Shown here: one piece after another, positions 53,809-58,925 of the stretch
Layout: every line of letters starts with the position of its first letter
Numbering within the stretch: position 1 is the first letter of the stretch
NCBI RefSeq assembly: GCF_003337275.1
Contig: NZ_QPJQ01000030.1
Coordinates: 1-58,925 of the forward strand
DNA length: 58,925 nucleotides
Source of the DNA: Marinomonas foliarum
Lineage (GTDB): Bacteria > Pseudomonadota > Gammaproteobacteria > Pseudomonadales > Marinomonadaceae
Direction: 5' to 3'
Program-made: the position numbers and the translations under genes
Notes under the pieces: model-generated
Database searches by the model: none
What the model saw: only the letters and a program-made list of their open reading frames with translations
Told to the model about the DNA's origin: nothing

Positions 53809-54717
53809 ATGGACAAGTTTGAAGCCATGCAGCGCTTTGCATTGGTTGCTCAATTCGGTAGCTTCACCAAGGCAGCAGACGCTCTTGGCTTACCAAAATC
53901 AAGCATATCCAGTGCCATACAAGGACTTGAAAGTGAATTAGGCACGCGGCTTTTTCATCGCAGTACGCGCAGCATCACCTTAACGCAAGACGGTGAGACC
54001 TACTTGCCACAGTGCCAAACACTGCTCGCCGAACTAGATGCCCTAGGAAGCCAGTTCCAACGCAACCCTGATGATGTTCGCGGTGTACTCAGAGTCGACA
54101 TGCCAAGCCGCTTTGCCACTACGGTTGTCATTCCGCATTTGGCCGACTTTCTCGAAAAATACCCGAACATACGCTTAAAGATCAGCAGCGCAGATTATCG
54201 AGTAGATATGATTAAAGAAGGCATTGATTGCGTCATTCGGGTGGGTGATCTTGAAGATAGTAGCCTTATCGCTCGCCCATTAACGCTGTACCGAAGCGTA
54301 AACTGCGTATCGCCAAGCTATTTTAAAAAATATGGTATTCCACAGAGTCTTGCAGAATTAGCCAATCATAAACTGATTGGATATTCTCATATGCTCGGTA
54401 ATTTCGACGCCCAATTTGAATACATGGAAGGCGACACAGTAAAACAACAACCCATGCCAAGCAGCCTAGCGGTTAATGGCACAGATGCTTATTTAGATGC
54501 TTGTTTAGCAGGGCTTGGCATTGCCCAACTCCCCGCTATTGGCGCAGAAAACCTCATCAAGAAAGGCCTACTCATCTCTGTCCTACCTCAATTTGAAGCC
54601 GAGCCAATGCCGGTGTCTTTACTCTACTCATCACGTAGACAAACAACCAAACGCCTAACTGTATTTATGGATTGGCTGCAATCAGTCATTGAAACGAAAC
54701 ATTTTTTAAAGAATTAA
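53809..54717 (+). CDS. LysR-family transcriptional regulator (CrgA-like)
   Basis: 302 aa. HTH residues about 5-62 (MQRFALVAQFGSFTKAADALGLPKSSISSAIQGLE), effector domain with LRVDMPSRFATTVVIPHLADFLEKYPNIRLKISSADYRVDMIKEGIDCVIRVG. Closely similar to the regulator at 1058 across the effector domain, which also sits beside an oxidoreductase gene. I chose the ATG at 53809 (AAAGG upstream) over a start 21 codons earlier that would run through the operator. Confidence 0.9.
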   Translation: MDKFEAMQRFALVAQFGSFTKAADALGLPKSSISSAIQGLESELGTRLFHRSTRSITLTQDGETYLPQCQTLLAELDALGSQFQRNPDDVRGVLRVDMPSRFATTVVIPHLADFLEKYPNIRLKISSADYRVDMIKEGIDCVIRVGDLEDSSLIARPLTLYRSVNCVSPSYFKKYGIPQSLAELANHKLIGYSHMLGNFDAQFEYMEGDTVKQQPMPSSLAVNGTDAYLDACLAGLGIAQLPAIGAENLIKKGLLISVLPQFEAEPMPVSLLYSSRRQTTKRLTVFMDWLQSVIETKHFLKN

Positions 54718-54852
54718 ATAATTGAAAAATATCTTTTGCAAAAAACGCCTTATGCATATTCCAAAAAAGTTTATTTATAGCCGTTGTAATAACTAAATCT
54801 TTTAAGTAACCTCTCACTTAATGAAATATTAAGCTTCCCAGATGAGGTCACT

Positions 54853-55866
54853 ATGAAATCTAAGCCACGCTTTTTAAAATCTATTATTGGTACATTGTTG
54901 TTGAGCGGCGCCGTTCAAGCGTCGGCTGCAGATCAAACGATTCTGAACACGTCTTACGACATTGCTCGTGAGTTGTTCGCGACTTACAACCCAACGTTTG
55001 AAAAACATTGGTTAGAGAAAACGGGCAAAACCATTGAGATTAAACAGTCTCATGCGGGTTCTTCAAAACAAGCCAACGCCATCATGAATGGCTTGTCAGC
55101 AGACGTCGTTACTTTTAACCAAGTCACTGACGTTCAAGTTTTGCATGACAAAGGCAAAATGATCCCAGCAGATTGGAAAAATGAATTCCCAAATGCCAGC
55201 TCGCCTTATTATTCAACGATTGCCTTCCTAGTTCGTAAAGGCAATCCGAAAAATATCAAAAGCTGGGGCGATCTAGCTGGTAATGATGTGGCATTGGTGT
55301 TCCCAAACCCTAAAACCTCTGGCAACGGTCGTTACACTTTCCTAGCGGCTTACGGTTATGCACAAAATACCTTCGGTAAAGACAACGAAGCGAAAGTGGA
55401 TGATTTCCTAGGTACTTTCCTAAAAAACGTGTCTGTGTTTGATACTGGTGGCCGTGGCGCGACAACGACTTTTGTTGAGCGTGGCATTGGCGATGTGTTG
55501 ATCACCTTCGAATCAGAAGTAAACAATATTCGTAACCAATACGGTGCAGACAAGTACGAAGTGGTTGTACCAAAGACATCTATCTTGGCGGAATTCCCAG
55601 TCGCTGTAGTGGAAAAAAATGCGAAGAAAAACGGCACAGAAGAAGTGTCTCATGAATACCTAAGCTACTTGTACAGCGAAGAATCTCAGCGTCTATTGGC
55701 GGGTTTCAACTACCGCGTACACAACGACGTAGTGAAAAAAGAATTTGCCGACAAGTTTCCTGAAGTGAATTTGTTAACCGTCGAAAATATTGCTGGCGGC
55801 TGGCCACAAGCGACTAAAGAATTATTCGCAAATGGTGGTAAACTAGACCAACTTCAGCGCCGCTAA
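54853..55866 (+). CDS. cysP: Thiosulfate/sulfate-binding protein
   Basis: 337-aa periplasmic receptor. Signal peptide [15 protein letters not shown] is cut before [61 protein letters not shown] and [18 protein letters not shown] are nearer to CysP than to Sbp, so thiosulfate is a likely ligand as well as sulfate. A hairpin after the gene (55887-55915) separates it from cysT and should favour receptor over permease. Confidence 0.94.
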   Translation: MKSKPRFLKSIIGTLLLSGAVQASAADQTILNTSYDIARELFATYNPTFEKHWLEKTGKTIEIKQSHAGSSKQANAIMNGLSADVVTFNQVTDVQVLHDKGKMIPADWKNEFPNASSPYYSTIAFLVRKGNPKNIKSWGDLAGNDVALVFPNPKTSGNGRYTFLAAYGYAQNTFGKDNEAKVDDFLGTFLKNVSVFDTGGRGATTTFVERGIGDVLITFESEVNNIRNQYGADKYEVVVPKTSILAEFPVAVVEKNAKKNGTEEVSHEYLSYLYSEESQRLLAGFNYRVHNDVVKKEFADKFPEVNLLTVENIAGGWPQATKELFANGGKLDQLQRR

Positions 55867-55886
55867 TATCTAAATAGATAACAACT

Positions 55887-55915
55887 AGCCGGATACGCTT
55901 GCGTCTCCGGCTTTT
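55887..55915 (+). terminator. Partial terminator between cysP and cysT
   Basis: Stem AGCCGGA / TCCGGCT with an inner GACGC/GCGTC-like extension, followed by TTTTCTGT. Probably leaky, since cysTWA has no other obvious promoter. Confidence 0.75.
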
Positions 55916-55982
55916 CTGTCTCTAAAGCGACTAGCGTCTTTATTATTGAACTGCTTTCATTAAGACCCTAATAGGCAAATAC

Positions 55983-56843
55983 ATGGCAACACATCTAAGC
56001 GCGACCGAGACTCGGCCTCGCCATAAACGCGTCTTGCCCGGACTCAGTTTGAGTTTGGGCACGTCTCTACTGTTTATCAGCTTGATTCTATTACTCCCAA
56101 TGAGCGGGCTGGTTATGCAATCGGTCGATATGGGCTGGGACAGATATTGGCAAGTGATTAGCGACGAACGCGTTGTTGCCAGTTACAAGGTGACGCTGTG
56201 GGCAGCTTTACTTGCTTCGATTTTTAACGGTTTTTTTGGTTTATTGCTCGCATGGGTGTTAGTTCGATACGACTTCCCCGGACGCCGTATTCTAGACGCC
56301 TTGGTGGATTTGCCTTTTGCCTTGCCAACCGCGGTTGCCGGTATCACTTTAGCCACCTTATATGCGCAAAATGGTTGGTATGGTGAAATCCTCGAAAGCC
56401 TAGGGCTAAAAGTCGCTTACACACCTTGGGGTATTGTGCTTGCCATGGCATTTACCAGTATTCCTTTTGTGGTAAGAACCGTTCAGCCAGTATTGGAAGA
56501 ACTGTCACCAGAAGAGGAAGAAGCAGGAATGACCTTAGGCGCGTCCGATTGGTCTGTATTTCGTCGGGTTATTTTCCCCGCCTTGTGGCCAGCATTGATG
56601 ACGGGAATTGCCTTGTCATTCACTCGTAGCTTAGGCGAATTTGGCGCGGTGATCTTTATCGCGGGCAACATGCCTTACGTCAGCGAGATTACGTCCTTAA
56701 TGATATTCGTTAGCTTACAAGAGTTCGATTTCCCTGCCGCCAGCGCCATTGCCTCGGTTGTACTGATGGCGTCGCTGATCCTCTTGTTCGCCATTAACAT
56801 TTGGCAGGCGCGTTATTTACGTCGTCTTCACGGACGCAGTTAG
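55983..56843 (+). CDS. cysT: Sulfate/thiosulfate ABC permease CysT
   Basis: 286-aa inner-membrane permease with six or more spans. DALVDLPFALPTAVAGITLATLYA and the coupling loop EELSPEEEEAGMTLGASDWSVFRRVIFPALWPALMTG (EAA motif) are typical of CysT/CysU. RSLGEFGAVIFIAGNMP is the sulfate-permease signature. Forms the channel with CysW, nine bases downstream. Confidence 0.96.
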   Translation: MATHLSATETRPRHKRVLPGLSLSLGTSLLFISLILLLPMSGLVMQSVDMGWDRYWQVISDERVVASYKVTLWAALLASIFNGFFGLLLAWVLVRYDFPGRRILDALVDLPFALPTAVAGITLATLYAQNGWYGEILESLGLKVAYTPWGIVLAMAFTSIPFVVRTVQPVLEELSPEEEEAGMTLGASDWSVFRRVIFPALWPALMTGIALSFTRSLGEFGAVIFIAGNMPYVSEITSLMIFVSLQEFDFPAASAIASVVLMASLILLFAINIWQARYLRRLHGRS

Positions 56844-56852
56844 GAAGCTTAT

Positions 56853-57734
56853 ATGTCATCGTCTAAACACTCATCGAACCAACTTAGAGTCGGCGACAGC
56901 CCATTGGTGAAATGGTTACTCATTGGTCTCACGCTGTTTTTGACCGCGATTTTGTTAGTTGTGCCACTGATTGCCATTTTCCAGCAGGCGTTTATGGAAG
57001 GGGCTGCGCACTACTTCAACAGTTTGATTGAAGCCGACACCTTGCACGCGATTGGTTTAACTCTAGTCGTTGCGGCGTTAACAGTGCCAATCAACTTGGT
57101 CTTCGGCGTTATGCTCGCATGGGCTGTGACGCGTTTTGAATTCCCAGGTCGCAAACTTTTGATGACCCTGATGGACATTCCCTTCGCAGTTTCCCCTGTG
57201 GTCGCTGGTTTATTGTACTTATTGCTGTACGGCAATAACGGCTGGATTGGCTCTTGGTTGTATGATCAAGACATCCAATTGATGTTCGCTTGGCCGGGTA
57301 TTGTCATGGTAACCGTGTTTGTAACTTGTCCGTTTGTGGCACGTGAATTGATCCCCTTGATGCAACAACAAGGACGAGAAGACGAAGAAGCGGCGGTGAT
57401 TCTGGGCGCTTCTGGCTGGCAGCTGTTCCGCCGTGTGACTCTACCAAATATCAAATGGGCGCTGATTTATGGCGTTATCCTAACCAATGCGCGCGCCGTG
57501 GGAGAGTTCGGTGCAGTGTCTGTGGTGTCTGGCAACATTCGAGGCGAAACCAATACCTTGCCATTATTAGTACAAGCACAATATGAGGATTACCAAGCAG
57601 CGGCAGCCTTCGCCAGCGCCTCGCTTTTGGCAATGATTGCCCTACTTACCTTGTTGTTGAAAGCCTTCATCGAATGGCGTCAGGAACGTAGTTTAAAAAT
57701 TGAAGCTGAAAAAGAAAGACAGGTGACACAATGA
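56853..57734 (+). CDS. cysW: Sulfate/thiosulfate ABC permease CysW
   Basis: 293-aa second permease. [65 protein letters not shown] (EAA loop) and [28 protein letters not shown] identify CysW. Its stop overlaps the cysA start by four bases (ATGA). Confidence 0.96.
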   Translation: MSSSKHSSNQLRVGDSPLVKWLLIGLTLFLTAILLVVPLIAIFQQAFMEGAAHYFNSLIEADTLHAIGLTLVVAALTVPINLVFGVMLAWAVTRFEFPGRKLLMTLMDIPFAVSPVVAGLLYLLLYGNNGWIGSWLYDQDIQLMFAWPGIVMVTVFVTCPFVARELIPLMQQQGREDEEAAVILGASGWQLFRRVTLPNIKWALIYGVILTNARAVGEFGAVSVVSGNIRGETNTLPLLVQAQYEDYQAAAAFASASLLAMIALLTLLLKAFIEWRQERSLKIEAEKERQVTQ

Positions 57735-58825
57735 GCATTTTGATTGAAAACATTTCCAAACACTTTGGGCAGTTTCAAGCCTTGTCACCTTTGTCATTAG
57801 ATATCAACGAAGGCGAAATGATTGGCTTGCTTGGACCATCTGGTTCAGGGAAAACCACTTTGCTACGTATTATCGCTGGGCTCGAAGGCGCAGACACAGG
57901 CCGCATTCAATTTGGCGACCGAGACGTGACTAACTTGCATGTGCGAGATCGTCGCGTGGGCTTTGTGTTCCAAAACTACGCCTTGTTCCGTCATATGACA
58001 GTGGCGGATAACGTCGCCTTTGGCTTAGAAGTCTTGCCTCGTAAAGAGCGCCCAAGCCCAACCGAAATCAAAAAACGCGTGATGCATTTACTGGAAATGG
58101 TACAGCTTGAACATCTTGCCAATCGTTTTCCGTCTCAGCTTTCTGGCGGTCAAAAACAACGTATTGCCTTGGCACGTGCCTTGGCAACACAACCGGAAGT
58201 TTTGCTGCTAGACGAACCTTTTGGCGCCTTGGATGCCAAGGTTCGTAAAGAACTACGTCGCTGGTTACGCGGATTGCACGATGAGCTAGGTTTCACCAGT
58301 GTCTTCGTTACCCATGACCAAGAAGAAGCCTTGGAGTTGTCTGATCGCGTTGTCGTCATGAGTAACGGACACATTGAACAAATCGACCAACCCGGTGCAC
58401 TTTACGCCTCACCAAATAGCCGATTTGTGTTCGACTTCCTTGGTAACGCCAATGTCTTTGAAGGCAAAATGGAAAACGGCAAATGGCAAAATCAGCAAGC
58501 CAGTATCGCTCTGCCAAATGGTGCAGAACAAAAAGACGGACAATTGTATATTCGCTCTCATGAGTTCTTTGTATCAAGAGAACCAACGGCGCAAGCCAGC
58601 TTGCCGCTGCGCGTCATTGCCATCAACCCGATTGGCGCCGAAGTACGCCTAGAGCTCACTCCGATTGATTGGCAAAGCAACGACGTCTGGGAAATCGATC
58701 TACCTCACAAAGCATTCGATAAAAACTGCTTCGACAAAGGGCAAACTTTGTATGTCACTCCGAAAGCGGGTTACTTCTTTGCTCATGACGCACAGAAGCC
58801 CGTGCTATTAAGCTGGGAAAAATAA
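57731..58825 (+). CDS. cysA: Sulfate/thiosulfate ABC transporter ATPase
   Basis: 364 aa. Walker [11 protein letters not shown]-loop [12 protein letters not shown], signature [15 protein letters not shown], Walker [13 protein letters not shown] and switch His in [11 protein letters not shown] are intact. The C-terminal about 120 residues form the TOBE-like regulatory domain of CysA. Last gene of the cysPTWA cluster. An IS end begins about eight bases after the stop, so its native terminator may have been displaced. Confidence 0.96.
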   Translation: MSILIENISKHFGQFQALSPLSLDINEGEMIGLLGPSGSGKTTLLRIIAGLEGADTGRIQFGDRDVTNLHVRDRRVGFVFQNYALFRHMTVADNVAFGLEVLPRKERPSPTEIKKRVMHLLEMVQLEHLANRFPSQLSGGQKQRIALARALATQPEVLLLDEPFGALDAKVRKELRRWLRGLHDELGFTSVFVTHDQEEALELSDRVVVMSNGHIEQIDQPGALYASPNSRFVFDFLGNANVFEGKMENGKWQNQQASIALPNGAEQKDGQLYIRSHEFFVSREPTAQASLPLRVIAINPIGAEVRLELTPIDWQSNDVWEIDLPHKAFDKNCFDKGQTLYVTPKAGYFFAHDAQKPVLLSWEK

Positions 58826-58832
58826 CAAAATG

Positions 58833-58925
58833 TGTCGTCCTAAAATAGGTTGACAGTTTTTAGGCCAGCTCCTGTAGCTGGCCTTTCTCTTTTCGCACTT
58901 GATTCGGTGTTTTCATCTTGAGGCT
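58833..58925 (-). mobile_element. End of an IS3-type insertion sequence (truncated by window edge)
   Basis: The end reads TGTCGTCCTAAAATAGGTTG, starting TG as IS3-family inverted repeats do, and directly precedes the stop of a leftward transposase frame. The element's other end and target duplication lie outside the window. The exact border (58831 or 58833) is uncertain. Confidence 0.65.
58860..58925 (-). CDS. IS3-family transposase (OrfB) C-terminal fragment
   Basis: Only the last 21 residues are in the window: SLKMKTPNQVRKEKGQLQEL then Ala and stop. The SL-x-x-x-T-P-x-x-V pattern is the usual end of the DDE transposase of IS3 elements. The gene is cut by the window edge, not by mutation. 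The final codons form an AGGCCAGCT / AGCTGGCCT hairpin (58861-58883) that, read rightward with the TTTCTCTTTT after it, could end cysA transcripts. Confidence 0.65.
   Translation of the reverse strand, partial: SLKMKTPNQVRKEKGQLQELA

Noticed and set aside
1..58925. CRISPR arrays, tRNA or rRNA genes
   Set aside because: I saw no regularly spaced repeats longer than the paired sites listed and no tRNA-like or rRNA-like sequence.

Overview
The window reads as a typical chromosome segment of a marine heterotrophic gammaproteobacterium. The gene set fits Oceanospirillales, and Marinomonas is my best guess: a CIO-type bd oxidase, a TRAP-TAXI transporter, FrcBCA fructose uptake, autoregulated trpR-trpE-trpG, HrpB, and many LysR and two-component regulators. 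This is inferred from gene content; there is no rRNA or other marker gene. I found no tRNA, rRNA, CRISPR array or prophage. One insertion sequence of the IS3 type enters at the right edge.

Layout. 1-2 kb: an aldo/keto reductase with an abnormal C-terminus, divergent from a LysR regulator. 2-7.9 kb: a TPP-riboswitch-controlled thiamin salvage operon read leftward (thiD, thiZ, thiX, thiY, tenA, thiM, thiE). 8-11 kb: guaB and guaA, leftward, separated by a hairpin terminator. 11-16.7 kb: xseA, an MHS-family carrier, an M20 peptidase and a LysR regulator with a palindromic operator. 16.7-22.9 kb: an NtrC-type two-component system divergent from a cyanide-insensitive-type bd oxidase operon. The gap between them holds paired palindromes, a sigma-54 promoter and a perfect ANR/FNR box, and the oxidase genes are bracketed by two very small membrane-protein genes. 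23-29 kb: a TRAP-TAXI transporter beside a response regulator / sensor kinase / periplasmic-binding-protein operon. 29-33 kb: eamA, a voltage-gated cation channel, a small MscS-like protein and an AEC carrier. 33-41 kb: FrcBCA fructose-type ABC transporter with a second binding protein and an upstream two-component system. 41-48.8 kb: ferredoxin, hrpB, a kinase-like protein, a LysE exporter, elyC, then trpR-trpE-trpG. 48.9-50.8 kb: a toxin-antitoxin island in which a RES-domain protein is fused to an antitoxin-like HTH, divergent from higBA. 50.8-58.9 kb: a six-TM chemoreceptor, a cupin, an SDR/LysR pair, and cysPTWA for sulfate/thiosulfate uptake, followed within about 8 bases by the IS end.

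How parts work together. The strongest regulatory picture is at 19.9-20.1 kb: the linked sigma-54 activator probably binds the paired palindromes and fires the sigma-54 promoter of the oxidase operon, while ANR/FNR would block it from a site just downstream of the start point. A second pattern crosses feature types: the thiamin operon and the toxin-antitoxin island each lie between two direct copies of one hairpin terminator (2.0/7.9 kb and 48.8/50.8 kb), with compensatory stem changes. This suggests both modules were inserted or duplicated at terminators.
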